A DNA stretch of 64,000 nucleotides from Pseudomonas viridiflava (GCF_900602065.1 NZ_UWFN01000350.1:352288-416287); one strand, 5' to 3'. Shown: positions 15,973-24,693, counted from the first letter of the stretch. A program made the numbers and translations. The notes: a model not told the origin generated them from the letters alone.

Positions 15973-17319
15973 ATGACAGCTGTAGATTCACCCGCGGGAC
16001 CTCGGGTATTGATTGCTGAATCCGATCCATGGGTTCGTGAAACGCTCAGTGAGTTGATTCTGAGCGTGCGTGATGATGTCGTGCTCGAGATTTGCAACGA
16101 AGGCAAACAGGCCGTTGAATTCTTGAAGAAGCACGTCCCTGATCTGATCGTGGCCGCCAGAGAACTGCCTGTCGTTGACGGCCTGAGTTTGCTTCGGGGT
16201 GTGCGCGGGTTGCGTCGTCAGCCTCCGGTGCCCTTTATTCTGATCAGTAATCGCGGAGACACTGCCAGTGTCCGCGAGGTAGTGCCACTTGCGCCTACTG
16301 CTTACCTCACCAAACCGCTGGACACCGAAAAGCTTCGCTCGCGTCTCGAGAGCGTATTGCTGGCGTGCCCGGTACCGGGTGCTACGCCAGCGCTGACTCC
16401 CGGCCAGACCCTGAACAAATACCTCGAAAAACGCCGTGACACCGCTGACGGAGCGCCTTTGTTCGTGGACGTCGCCACTGCGCTCAAGCTTAGCCAGGTC
16501 GGTTCCGGCACTGACGCTGTATTGCTTGAGCAAGAACTCCGTGCCGACCCGCACATTACTGCGGTGCTGATTGCGGCAGCCAACACCGCCGCGAAACATC
16601 TGGTCAAACCCGTGCAGACACTGGGCGCAGCGATCTCGCTTTTGGGGGCTGCGCAGTGCGCCAATATTGTTTCCGGGCTGACGAAGAAGCGCATGTCGAT
16701 CCTGAGCAGCAGTGCGTTACAGGCAAAGGCCAGCGAGTTCTGGGAGATGTCGCAACGCACGGCCGAATACGCACGAGTGCTGGCGGGCATGCTGGATGTG
16801 GATCCGGAGCGTTGCTTCTGCGCGGGGCTGCTGCTGTCTCTGGGGGACCTTGCCGTGCTGGGCAGTTTGCAGGAGTGGCTGCTGGCCGGTGGCAAGCTGG
16901 ATGACGAGCAGATAGGCAAGGCGCTGGAACAGTATTCCGCCGCCTACGGCTCAGCATTGCGCGTGCGCTGGCGTTTGCCGCTTGAACTGCGTGAGTTGAC
17001 TTCATCGGTCTACCAGTACAACACCGGGGTTTATACCCGCGAGGTGTTGGTCATGAACCTGGCCGGGCACATGGCGCGTCTGGGGGATGAAGACAGTGTG
17101 ACGACGCTGCTCAAAACCAAACCTGCCCGATTGTTGAAGCTGACCGTTGCTGATTTGCAGCGGTTGCGCAAGAAGCTGACGGGCGTCACTGACCCGAGTC
17201 TGCTGGCGCCACCGGTGGCATTGGCGGTTGAGACGCTGTCCGAGGCGGAAGCGGACGAAGGCCCGGATTTGCTGGATGGCGCGCCGGAGGTTGAACCTGA
17301 AGCAAACACCGACCTGTAG
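15973..17319 (+). CDS. Pseudo-receiver plus HDOD domain signalling protein
   Basis: 448 residues from the ATG at 15973 (GAGAGAG upstream); an in-frame TTG at 15952 has no better site. Residues about 5-120 fold like a response-regulator receiver (VLIAESDPWVRE at the start, AYLTKPLDTEKL near the end), but the segment that should hold the phosphoryl-accepting Asp reads PDLIVAARELPVVDG, with Ala in its place. Residues about 150-400 are an HDOD domain (HIT-VLIAAANTA, LGAAISLLGAAQ), a degenerate HD-type output module used in bacterial signalling. The likely role is phosphorylation-independent signalling. The TAG stop lies inside the following REP arm. Confidence 0.8.
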   Translation: MTAVDSPAGPRVLIAESDPWVRETLSELILSVRDDVVLEICNEGKQAVEFLKKHVPDLIVAARELPVVDGLSLLRGVRGLRRQPPVPFILISNRGDTASVREVVPLAPTAYLTKPLDTEKLRSRLESVLLACPVPGATPALTPGQTLNKYLEKRRDTADGAPLFVDVATALKLSQVGSGTDAVLLEQELRADPHITAVLIAAANTAAKHLVKPVQTLGAAISLLGAAQCANIVSGLTKKRMSILSSSALQAKASEFWEMSQRTAEYARVLAGMLDVDPERCFCAGLLLSLGDLAVLGSLQEWLLAGGKLDDEQIGKALEQYSAAYGSALRVRWRLPLELRELTSSVYQYNTGVYTREVLVMNLAGHMARLGDEDSVTTLLKTKPARLLKLTVADLQRLRKKLTGVTDPSLLAPPVALAVETLSEAEADEGPDLLDGAPEVEPEANTDL

Positions 17320-17404
17320 GAGCGCACGAGCACCGCGAGGCCGCGATAGCGGTTTGTCAGTCAAACCGCGTTTTCGTTCATCGCGGGCAAGCCTCGCTCC
17401 CACA
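17314..17404. repeat. REP pair overlapping the HDOD gene stop
   Basis: Begins CTGTAGGAGCGCACGAGC and ends with GCGGGCAAGCCTCGCTCCCA. The left arm supplies the last Leu codon and the TAG stop of the upstream gene. Confidence 0.7.
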
Positions 17405-17417
17405 GGACCGAGGTTTA

Positions 17418-17509
17418 CTGTGGGAGCTGGGCTTGCCCGCGATATAGGCGCTGCGGTGTGTCAGTCATGGCGCGTTATCGTTCATCGCGAGCAAGCTCGG
17501 CTCCTACAG
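17418..17509. repeat. REP doublet, tandem unit 1
   Basis: TGTGGGAGCTGGGCTTGCCC facing GCGAGCAAGCTCGGCTCCTA, with centre GATATAGGCGCTGCGGTGTG. Unit 2 repeats it almost exactly 105 bases later. Confidence 0.85.
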
Positions 17510-17522
17510 AGGCGGCGCAAGT

Positions 17523-17614
17523 TTGTGGGAGCTGGGCTTGCCCGCGATATAGGCGCTGCGGTGTGTCAGTTATGGCGTGTGATCGTTCATCGCGAGCAAG
17601 CTCGGCTCCTACAA
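17523..17614. repeat. REP doublet, tandem unit 2
   Basis: Near-identical copy of 17418-17509, including the centre, so the doublet was duplicated as a unit. It ends just before the diguanylate cyclase stop. Confidence 0.85.
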
Positions 17615-17634
17615 ACGAAGGCTGCGCAAATCAC

Positions 17635-18621
17635 CTACACCAATACGATCTGATTCTTGCCCTGACGCTTGGCCTGGTACATCGCCGCGTCAGCGCGGGC
17701 GTAGAGGATTTCCAGGCTCTGGTCGTCCTCGCCCATGTTGGTCAGTCCTTGGCTAGCCGTGATGCCGAAGGTTTTGTCGCCGCGCTGGAAGCTCAATCGC
17801 TGAATTTCCCGCTGCAGGCGTTCGGCAATCTGCTTGGCCATGTCTGGCGCACAACCCGGGAACACCGCAGCAAACTCCTCACCGCCAATCCGCCCGAACA
17901 AATCCCCGCGTCTTAACGTGGTTCGGCCGCACTCAGCGATTTTCTGCAGCACCAGATCGCCTTCCTGGTGCCCGTAGGTGTCGTTGACCAGCTTGAAGTC
18001 ATCGATGTCCAGCAGCAGGAATGCCAATGGGGTGCCATGCAGACGCGCCAATTCAAACTCGCGCTGGGCGCATTCGAAGAAGTGTCGACGGTTGCTGCTC
18101 TGAGTCAGAACATCAGTGGTCGCCAGGCGCTGCAGTTCGCTTTCCAGCTCTTTCTTTTCGGTGATGTCTTCTGCGATGCCCACCACGACGAGACGCTGCT
18201 CGGCGTCGGTCTGGTGACTCACGAAGCATTTGTCGCTGATCCAGCGGACTTCGCCATCGGCGCGGATGATGCGGTATTCGCGATCTTCCACAGCGCCTTT
18301 CTCGATAACTTCGTTGAGGCTGCGCTCAGCGTAGTTGAGGTCATCGGGATAAATGCTGTCGCGCCATTCGCCGTAGTCGGCCAGCAACAAACCCGCAGAG
18401 CGGCCGAAGATGCGTTCGTAAGCCGGGCTGACGTAGATCATCCGTTGGGTGGCCCAGTCGAAGGCCCAGAGCACAGCATTGACGCTGACCAGCAGCGAGC
18501 TGAACAGTTGCTCACGCTCACTCAGGCGTGCGACTTCTGCCTGGGCGTGCATCAGCGCCAGTAGCGTCTCGGCAGCGGCGGGATTGTCAGTATGGGGTGT
18601 CAGTAGATTTTTGTTGTCCAT
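17635..18621 (-). CDS. PAS-domain diguanylate cyclase
   Basis: 328 residues. A short coiled N terminus (1-45) is followed by a PAS/PAC sensor (about 45-158: FDWATQRMIYVSPAYERIFG, then EYRIIRADGEVRWISD and GIAEDITEKKELE). The GGDEF domain spans 160-328, with an intact active site GGEEF at 246-250 and the inhibitory RxxD motif at 237-240 (RRGD), so product feedback control is expected. It should make c-di-GMP. No membrane segment is present, so sensing is cytoplasmic. It lies downstream of desA on the same strand, 138 bases away; a GGDEF gene occurs near desA in P. aeruginosa too, as I recall. Confidence 0.93.
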   Translation of the reverse strand: MDNKNLLTPHTDNPAAAETLLALMHAQAEVARLSEREQLFSSLLVSVNAVLWAFDWATQRMIYVSPAYERIFGRSAGLLLADYGEWRDSIYPDDLNYAERSLNEVIEKGAVEDREYRIIRADGEVRWISDKCFVSHQTDAEQRLVVVGIAEDITEKKELESELQRLATTDVLTQSSNRRHFFECAQREFELARLHGTPLAFLLLDIDDFKLVNDTYGHQEGDLVLQKIAECGRTTLRRGDLFGRIGGEEFAAVFPGCAPDMAKQIAERLQREIQRLSFQRGDKTFGITASQGLTNMGEDDQSLEILYARADAAMYQAKRQGKNQIVLV

Positions 18622-18759
18622 GGCACTGCATCTCAGAATAAGGTGCGGCGCACAGCCACAACATTCCCCGCACGGGGTCGCGGGCTGTTGTTCTGAGTGG
18701 ATTTAGGGGATGAAGTTCAAATCAGCTGCGCCCGAATCCGGGCGCGCTGATCAAAGGCT

Positions 18760-19944
18760 TCAGGCGTGCGCAGGGCGCAGCGAGTAGGTTTTGAGCTGGT
18801 CTGCGAAATCGCGCAGGGACTGAATACCGCTGGCCTCCGCTTCGTGGATCCAGTCTTTCATGGCGGCCAGCATGTCGTGACCATTGCTGCTGGTCTTGAC
18901 CCAGATCTGCTGCAGGGCCAGGCGTTTTTCGTAGATCACTTTCAACGCGTGGCTGTGTTCCAGCATGGTCTGGATGCGCAGGTGGTGCTTGTCATCCAGC
19001 AGGCTGGTTTCACGGGACAACAGCCGTTTGGCGCGATGGAATTGATGGCGTACCGAAGCGTCTGCCTTGGCCAGTTCCTGAGCAACCAGTGGACCGATCA
19101 CCAGCTTGCGGTACTGGGCCATGATCTGGAAACGGTTGTTGAGGATCGCCATGGCGGTGTCCATGTCGATGTGGCCTTTGCCTTCGACGCGGTGGGCGAT
19201 AGGCGCAACCCGCTGTACTTTGGCCAGACGCAGGGCACTGAACACTTTGATCCACGCCCAGCCCATGTCGAACTCCCACTTCTTGACCGACAGCTTGGCC
19301 GAGTTCGGGTAGGTGTGGTGGTTGTTATGCAGCTCTTCGCCGCCAATGATGATGCCCCATGGCACCAGATTGGTTGCCGCATCACGGCATTCGAAGTTGC
19401 GATAACCGACGGCATGGCCCAAACCATTGACGACGCCCGCCGCCCAGAAAGGAATCCACATCATCTGAATCGCCCAGACGGTGATGCCCAGCGCGCCGAA
19501 CAACAGCAGGTCAATGACCGCCATGATCGCCACGCCCAGCAACGGATAAGGCGTATAGATTTTGCGTTCGATCCAGTCTTCCGGGCAGTTTTTGCCGTAA
19601 ATGCGCAATGTGTCCGGATTTTCCGCCTCGGCCCGGTACAGTTCTGCGCCCTTGCGCAGTACAGTAGAAAGCCCTTTTACAACCGGGCTGTGCGGGTCAT
19701 CGACGGTTTCGCATTTTGCGTGGTGTTTGCGATGGATAGCGGTCCATTCGCGAGTGTTCTGCGCAGTGGTCAGCCACAGCCAGAAACGGAAGAAGTGTTT
19801 GAGGCCCGCATTCAGCTCCAGCGAGCGGTGAGCGGAGTAGCGGTGAAGGTAAATAGTGACGGCGACAATCGTCACATGGGTCATGGCAAGAGTAACTGCC
19901 ACTAACTGCCAGACTGAAAGGTCGAGCAAACCGTTGTACCACAT
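18760..19944 (-). CDS. desA: Delta-9 fatty acid desaturase (membrane, DesA-like)
   Basis: 394 residues. It introduces a double bond into fatty acyl chains, aerobically adjusting membrane fluidity. The three His boxes that bind the di-iron centre are all present: HRYSAH, HRKHH and HNNHH. Hydrophobic pairs near residues 10-30 and 150-190 make it integral to the inner membrane. It is about 70 residues longer at the C terminus than a minimal desaturase, as in Pseudomonas DesA (phospholipid delta-9 desaturase). The gene name rests on this resemblance and on synteny with the following PAS-GGDEF-EAL, oscA and sbp genes. It is divergent from the gene at 20100; the 155-base gap holds AT-rich promoter sequence. 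Confidence 0.9.
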   Translation of the reverse strand: MWYNGLLDLSVWQLVAVTLAMTHVTIVAVTIYLHRYSAHRSLELNAGLKHFFRFWLWLTTAQNTREWTAIHRKHHAKCETVDDPHSPVVKGLSTVLRKGAELYRAEAENPDTLRIYGKNCPEDWIERKIYTPYPLLGVAIMAVIDLLLFGALGITVWAIQMMWIPFWAAGVVNGLGHAVGYRNFECRDAATNLVPWGIIIGGEELHNNHHTYPNSAKLSVKKWEFDMGWAWIKVFSALRLAKVQRVAPIAHRVEGKGHIDMDTAMAILNNRFQIMAQYRKLVIGPLVAQELAKADASVRHQFHRAKRLLSRETSLLDDKHHLRIQTMLEHSHALKVIYEKRLALQQIWVKTSSNGHDMLAAMKDWIHEAEASGIQSLRDFADQLKTYSLRPAHA

Positions 19945-20099
19945 AGGCTATATGGCCCTCGAAAAGACGCTTTGAATAAAAAAACAACAGTGCGCATTAT
20001 CACTGAGCCACCAGATAAAACCAGTCGGGCTTAGAGATAAGAGTCGCCAGATGTTTCCTAATCTTTAATCCCCCATTTCATAAGGTTTTTAGCTTTCTT

Positions 20100-22016
20100 A
20101 TGACCGACTCCTCTCGTGACGCACTGCGAACAGCCCTGTTTTATGGGGTTTTGTCGATTTTATGGCTTGTCGTGTGTGATCACTGGCTGCCTGAGATGAT
20201 CGAAAATCCGGCTCGATTGGCGTTTGCCCAGCAGATGAGCGGTTACCTCTGGGTGGCGATCAGTGCCGTTTTCATCTTCATCGTTCGCGGCCAGTTACTG
20301 CGTTTCATGGGGGTCGACATCACCCTGCGTCAGCAACGCGAGGATCACGACCGTCTGCGTCTGGCGGCAGCGGTATTCGATAGCACCCTTGAAGGTGTAG
20401 TCGTCACCGATAGCCAGGGACAGATTGTTCACGTCAACCGTGCCTTTATGGAGATCACCGGCTATCAGCTGGACGAGGTTCTGGGCGTGAACCCGAGCAA
20501 GTTCAAATCCGGCCGTCATGGGCCAGAGTTCTACCGACAGATGTACCGCTCGATTCTTAGCGCGGGGCAGTGGAGCGGCGAAATCTGGAACCGCCGCAAA
20601 AGCGGTGAGATATACCCGCAGTGGCAAAGTATTCGCAGCGTGAAGGGTGACACTGGCGAGATAAAGCACTTCGTCGCGGTGTTTTCCGATATCACCGCCA
20701 TCAAACGCTCGGAGCAGGATTTGCTGCAACTGGCGCATTACGATCCCCTGACGGATTTGCCCAACCGCCTGCTGTTCATCGACCGGACGACTCAAGCGCT
20801 GAGCAATGCCCGCGCGAACAAACGCGGCTGCGCGCTATTGCTGATCGATCTGGATCATTTCAAGAACATCAATGACAGCCTCGGGCATAACGTCGGCGAC
20901 GAAGTGCTCAAGGCGGTGGCCGAGCGCCTTAAATCGTTGTTCGATGCTGATATGACCCTGGCGAGGCTGGGCGGTGATGAGTTTGCGCTGCTGATCGAAA
21001 ACTGCCAGCAAGTGGTGCAGGTGGCCGGTTATGCACAACGAATTCTGGATGGCTTCAAAGCGCCGTTTTTACTGGGCAACCAGCAACTGTTCATCAGTGC
21101 CAGTGTCGGCATCAGCCTGTTCCCTGGTGACGCCTCCAACCCTGCACAGTTGCTGCGCAATGCCGACTCGGCCTTGTTCAAAGCCAAGGGCGACGGGCGC
21201 GAAGCGTATGCGTTGTACACCGAGGAACTCACCGCGCACGCTCAGCAGCGGGTGCATCTGGCCAGTGAATTGCGTCGCGCTATCGAGCGTCACGAGCTGC
21301 GGGTTTTTTATCAACCGATTCATAACCTGCACACCAGCCGCATTCTGGGTGTTGAGGCTCTGGTGCGATGGGAGCACCCCGAACGTGGGCTGGTGCCGCC
21401 GGGAGAATTCATTCCCATCGCCGAGCAAAGCGGCCTGATTGGCGATATCGATGCCTGGGTATTGAGCACATCCTGCCAGCAGATGTGCGACTGGCTGGCC
21501 GCGGGCGTGGATATTTCCTTTGTGGCGGTCAACATCTCCAGCCGTCTGTTTGGCAGCGGTCATCTGGTTGAGCAGGTCGCCAAAGTGTTGCGCGACACCG
21601 GACTGAATCCAGCGCATCTGGAGTTGGAGGTGACCGAAAGCGCGGTGATGGAAGACCCTGATCAGGCCATCGAGCAAATGCACCGGTTGCGTGATCTGGG
21701 ATTGAGCCTGGCCATCGACGATTTCGGCACAGGTTACTCGTCGTTGCTGCGTCTGAAGCGCATGCCGGTGCAGAAGCTGAAGATCGATCAGGGCTTTGTG
21801 GCCGGGCTACCTGGCGATGAGGATGACATCGCGATCGTACGAGTGATTATTGCGCTGGCGCAGAGCATGGGCATGCGGGTGCTGGCTGAAGGCATCGAGA
21901 CGGTCGATCAGGCGGCGTTCTTGCTGGCCAACGAGTGCGCGATGGGCCAAGGCTATTGGTTTGCGCGGCCGATGCCGGCTGAGCAGATTGATTGGTCCCA
22001 TGCGCCGGGGTTTTAG
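20100..22016 (+). CDS. Membrane-anchored PAS-GGDEF-EAL c-di-GMP protein
   Basis: 638 residues. Two membrane helices (about 12-30 and 47-66) precede a PAS domain (about 85-195; VVVTDSQGQIVHVNRAFMEITGY), a GGDEF domain with intact GGDEF at 291-295, and an EAL domain with EAL at 419-421, DDFGTGYSSL and KIDQGFV. Both catalytic sets look complete, so it could make and degrade c-di-GMP; dual proteins often act as phosphodiesterases. By position between desA and oscA it corresponds to P. aeruginosa PA0285, which I recall as PipA, a phage-inducible phosphodiesterase. The start lacks a strong ribosome site but is the first Met of a good leader helix. A REP doublet follows. Confidence 0.92.
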   Translation: MTDSSRDALRTALFYGVLSILWLVVCDHWLPEMIENPARLAFAQQMSGYLWVAISAVFIFIVRGQLLRFMGVDITLRQQREDHDRLRLAAAVFDSTLEGVVVTDSQGQIVHVNRAFMEITGYQLDEVLGVNPSKFKSGRHGPEFYRQMYRSILSAGQWSGEIWNRRKSGEIYPQWQSIRSVKGDTGEIKHFVAVFSDITAIKRSEQDLLQLAHYDPLTDLPNRLLFIDRTTQALSNARANKRGCALLLIDLDHFKNINDSLGHNVGDEVLKAVAERLKSLFDADMTLARLGGDEFALLIENCQQVVQVAGYAQRILDGFKAPFLLGNQQLFISASVGISLFPGDASNPAQLLRNADSALFKAKGDGREAYALYTEELTAHAQQRVHLASELRRAIERHELRVFYQPIHNLHTSRILGVEALVRWEHPERGLVPPGEFIPIAEQSGLIGDIDAWVLSTSCQQMCDWLAAGVDISFVAVNISSRLFGSGHLVEQVAKVLRDTGLNPAHLELEVTESAVMEDPDQAIEQMHRLRDLGLSLAIDDFGTGYSSLLRLKRMPVQKLKIDQGFVAGLPGDEDDIAIVRVIIALAQSMGMRVLAEGIETVDQAAFLLANECAMGQGYWFARPMPAEQIDWSHAPGF

Positions 22017-22041
22017 CCAATCGAAGTAAGCCCTCCGGAAT

Positions 22042-22122
22042 GAGCTTGCTCGCGATAGCGGTCTGCCAAGCAAATATCTTGTGACTGCAAGGCCGCTATC
22101 GCGAGCAAGCTCGCTCCTACAG
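22042..22122. repeat. REP pair, GAGCTTGCTCGCGATAGC class
   Basis: GAGCTTGCTCGCGATAGCGG faces CCGCTATCGCGAGCAAGCTC; both arms are nearly perfect. Downstream of the EAL gene. Confidence 0.85.
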
Positions 22123-22209
22123 GGGGGAATCAATCACTCGACAAACGTCACGGCTCATCAACGCCCGTAGGACCTGGTGAGGCAGTAAATTCATTTTGGT
22201 TATATGTAG

Positions 22210-22234
22210 ATTCTTAAATAGTATTTTTAAGAAT
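22210..22234 (+). promoter_or_regulatory. AT-rich operator-like palindrome upstream of oscA
   Basis: ATTCTTAAA (22210-22218) and TTTAAGAAT (22226-22234) form a perfect inverted repeat with a 7-base centre, about 90 bases before oscA, in a strongly AT-rich patch. By context (sulfate starvation genes) it is a candidate CysB-type or other LysR-type site; that assignment is inferred. Confidence 0.5.
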
Positions 22235-22323
22235 ATCCGTGCGTCTCTAAGATTGCCTCCACGCCACAAGTAGAAACCTCGCGAACGGGTTCTTCAGGCC
22301 AATCTATTTCAAGGAGCACGATC

Positions 22324-22506
22324 ATGAGCGCATCTCTGCGTAGCGTTGACGGTCAGGACGAAGCAGCGATTCTGCGCGAGATTCAGAGCGCGCTGCGCGA
22401 TCTGCGTTTCGGGGCGGTGGAAATCACTGTGCACAACGCGCAGGTCGTCCAGATCGAGCGCAAGGAAAAGTTTCGTTTGCAGAACCCGGGTAACAAACCG
22501 AGCTGA
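22324..22506 (+). CDS. oscA: OscA, organosulfur compounds A small protein (DUF2292)
   Basis: 60 residues. Its core ILREIQSALRDLRFGAVEITVHNAQVVQIERKEK matches the small DUF2292 family; OscA is known in Pseudomonas as needed for growth on organosulfur sources under chromate-induced sulfur limitation. It is preceded by AAGGAG eight bases before the ATG. It lies upstream of sbp-cysTWA on the same strand, separated by a REP pair, the order I recall from P. aeruginosa PA0284-PA0280. No membrane or secretion signal is seen. Its biochemical action is unknown. Confidence 0.92.
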   Translation: MSASLRSVDGQDEAAILREIQSALRDLRFGAVEITVHNAQVVQIERKEKFRLQNPGNKPS

Positions 22507-22520
22507 TTCACCTCGATCCT

Positions 22521-22586
22521 TGTAGGAGCTGCCGAAGGCTGCGAATGGCCTTCAGATCTGTTCGCAGCCTTCGGCAGCTCCTACAG
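22521..22586. repeat. REP pair, GTAGGAGCTGCCGAAGGC class
   Basis: Near-perfect inverted arms of 25 bases around a short centre, between oscA and sbp. May partly separate their transcripts. Confidence 0.85.
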
Positions 22587-22651
22587 AAAAGCTTCAAACC
22601 AAAAATTAGAAAAAGCCAACAACATAACCAGATTTTCCAGGAGCTTGACCC

Positions 22652-23659
22652 ATGTCCATTCGCCGTTATGCGCTGGCCGCACTCGCCAGTGCCGTGTTTG
22701 CCGGTTCCGCTGTTGCCAAGGATTACGAGCTGTTGAACGTCTCGTATGATCCGACGCGTGAGCTGTATCAGGAGTACAACGCCGAGTTCATCAACTTCTG
22801 GAAGAAGTCCCATCCGGACGACAAAGTTGAAATCAAACAGTCCCACGGTGGTTCGGGCAAGCAGGGCCGTTCGGTAATCGACGGTCTGCGTGCTGACGTG
22901 GTGACCCTGGCGCTGGCCGGTGACATCGACGAAATCGCCAAACTGGGCAAAACCCTGCCGGAGAACTGGCAGACCCGCCTGCCGGACGCCAGCACGCCTT
23001 ACACCTCCACCATCGTGTTCCTGGTGCGTAAGGGCAACCCGAAAGGCATCAAGGATTGGGGCGACCTGATCAAGAAAGACGTTTCGGTCATCACGCCCAA
23101 CCCGAAAACCTCCGGCGGTGCTCGCTGGAACTTCCTGGCGGCGTACGGCTACGGTCTGAAAACCGGTGGCAGCGAAGCCAAAGCCAACGAATATGTCAAA
23201 GAGCTGTTCAAGCACGTGCCGATTCTGGACACCGGCGCTCGCGGTTCGACCATTACTTTCGTCAACAACGGTCAGGGCGACGTGTTGCTGGCGTGGGAAA
23301 ACGAAGCGTTCCTGGCACTGAAAGAAGACGGCGGCGCGGACAAGTTCGACATCGTCGTACCTTCGCTGTCGATCCTGGCTGAGCCCCCTGTCGCTGTTGT
23401 CGACAAGAACGCCGAGAAGAAGGGCAATACCGAGATTGCGACTGAATACCTGAAGCACCTGTACAGCAAAGAAGGTCAGGAAATCGCCGCGAAAAACTTC
23501 TACCGTCCACGTAACGCTGAAGTCGCTGCCAAGTACGAAAAACAGTTCCCTAAACTGGATCTGCTGACTATCGACAAAGACTTCGGCGGCTGGAAAACTG
23601 CGCAACCGAAATTCTTTAATGACGGCGGCATCTTCGACCAGATCTACCAGGCGCAGTAA
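22652..23659 (+). CDS. sbp: Sulfate-binding periplasmic protein
   Basis: 335 residues with a signal peptide (MSIRR start, Ala-rich core, cleavage after AVA at about 22). It binds sulfate or thiosulfate for the CysTWA transporter. Family hallmarks are YELLNVSYDPTRELYQEYN, SHGGSGKQ, the TPNPKTSGGARWNFLAAYGY block and the C-terminal FYRPRN. A Met/Cys-poor composition is typical for a protein made under sulfur starvation. The ribosome site AGGAG lies about nine bases upstream. The transporter genes start 212 bases downstream after a REP and a hairpin, so sbp is probably expressed above cysTWA. Confidence 0.97.
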   Translation: MSIRRYALAALASAVFAGSAVAKDYELLNVSYDPTRELYQEYNAEFINFWKKSHPDDKVEIKQSHGGSGKQGRSVIDGLRADVVTLALAGDIDEIAKLGKTLPENWQTRLPDASTPYTSTIVFLVRKGNPKGIKDWGDLIKKDVSVITPNPKTSGGARWNFLAAYGYGLKTGGSEAKANEYVKELFKHVPILDTGARGSTITFVNNGQGDVLLAWENEAFLALKEDGGADKFDIVVPSLSILAEPPVAVVDKNAEKKGNTEIATEYLKHLYSKEGQEIAAKNFYRPRNAEVAAKYEKQFPKLDLLTIDKDFGGWKTAQPKFFNDGGIFDQIYQAQ

Positions 23660-23679
23660 TCGTCAAAAAACCTGGGACC

Positions 23680-23769
23680 TGTGGGAGCGGATTCATCCGC
23701 GAAGGCATTTCAAGGCGCAAGAGATCGGTCGAATGTACTGGCCTCTTCGCGGATGAATCCGCTCCCACA
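23680..23769. repeat. REP pair, GCGGATTCATCCGCGAA class
   Basis: TGTGGGAGCGGATTCATCCG faces its inverse GATGAATCCGCTCCCACA. Located between sbp and cysT, inside the sulfate operon. Confidence 0.85.
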
Positions 23770-23827
23770 CGAGGGCCCGCGCAGGTAAAGCATTTCAATT
23801 CAGAGATGCATGTAGCTGAACTATCGG

Positions 23828-23847
23828 ACCCGCACTCGTTTGCGGGT
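23828..23847 (+). terminator. Hairpin between sbp and cysT (possible attenuator)
   Basis: ACCCGCA and TGCGGGT pair around a 6-base loop, 25 bases before cysT. It is followed by TTCGGTGTG rather than a T run, so it would be a weak terminator or an mRNA-stabilising stem. Confidence 0.45.
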
Positions 23848-23871
23848 TCGGTGTGTTAACCAAGGACTTTT

Positions 23872-24693
23872 ATGTCGCGACGTATTTCCCCCGTCATACC
23901 CGGCTTCGGGCTGACGCTGGGCTACACCTTGGTGTACCTCAGTCTTATTGTGTTAATCCCGCTGGCGGCGATGTTCATCCATGCCGCGCAGCTGACCTGG
24001 GATCAATTCTGGGCAATCATCACTGCACCGCGCGTGCTGGCGGCTCTCAAGCTGAGCTTCAGTACGGCGTTCTACGCCGCTGTTATCAATGGTGTGATCG
24101 GTGTTTTGCTGGCTTGGGTGCTGGTGCGTTACACCTTCCCCGGTCGCAAGATCATCGATGCAATGATCGACCTGCCGTTCGCCCTGCCCACCGCTGTTGC
24201 CGGTATCGCCTTGACCGCGCTGTATGCGCCTAACGGTCTGGTCGGGCAATTCGCCACGGACCTGGGCTTCAAGATCGCTTACACGCCGCTGGGTATCACC
24301 CTCGCGCTGACCTTCGTCACGTTACCCTTCGTGGTGCGTACCGTGCAGCCCGTGCTGGCCGATATCCCGCGTGAGGTCGAAGAGGCTGCTGCCTGCCTGG
24401 GCGCGCGTCCGCTGCAAGTGTTTCGACACATCCTTGTGCCAGCACTGTTGCCTGCGTGGCTGACCGGTTTTGCATTGGCGTTTGCCCGAGGTGTGGGCGA
24501 GTACGGTTCGGTGATTTTCATCGCGGGCAACATGCCGATGAAAACCGAAATCCTGCCGTTGCTGATCATGGTCAAGCTCGACCAGTACGATTACACCGGC
24601 GCCACGGCGATCGGCGTAATGATGCTGGTGGTTTCTTTCATTCTGTTGCTGCTGATCAACTTGCTGCAGCGGCGTATCGAAACCCCATCCTGA
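23872..24693 (+). CDS. cysT: Sulfate ABC transporter permease CysT
   Basis: 273 residues with about six membrane helices, the size expected (also called cysU). It forms the membrane channel with CysW for sulfate and thiosulfate. The cytoplasmic EAA loop that contacts the ATPase reads EVEEAAACLGARPLQVFRHI..P at about 168-190. The start follows AAGGAC. It is the first gene of a tight cysT-cysW-cysA cluster: cysW starts 13 bases after its stop. Induction under sulfur limitation through CysB is established for the family and supported here only by context. Confidence 0.97.
   Translation: MSRRISPVIPGFGLTLGYTLVYLSLIVLIPLAAMFIHAAQLTWDQFWAIITAPRVLAALKLSFSTAFYAAVINGVIGVLLAWVLVRYTFPGRKIIDAMIDLPFALPTAVAGIALTALYAPNGLVGQFATDLGFKIAYTPLGITLALTFVTLPFVVRTVQPVLADIPREVEEAAACLGARPLQVFRHILVPALLPAWLTGFALAFARGVGEYGSVIFIAGNMPMKTEILPLLIMVKLDQYDYTGATAIGVMMLVVSFILLLLINLLQRRIETPS

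Noticed and set aside
17228..17653. 141-codon frame with repeated GAGLARDIGAAVCQ
   Set aside because: Translation of tandem REP units rather than a repeat protein.
18766..19905. 379-codon rightward frame opposite desA
   Set aside because: Antisense to a desaturase with all three His boxes; no independent support.
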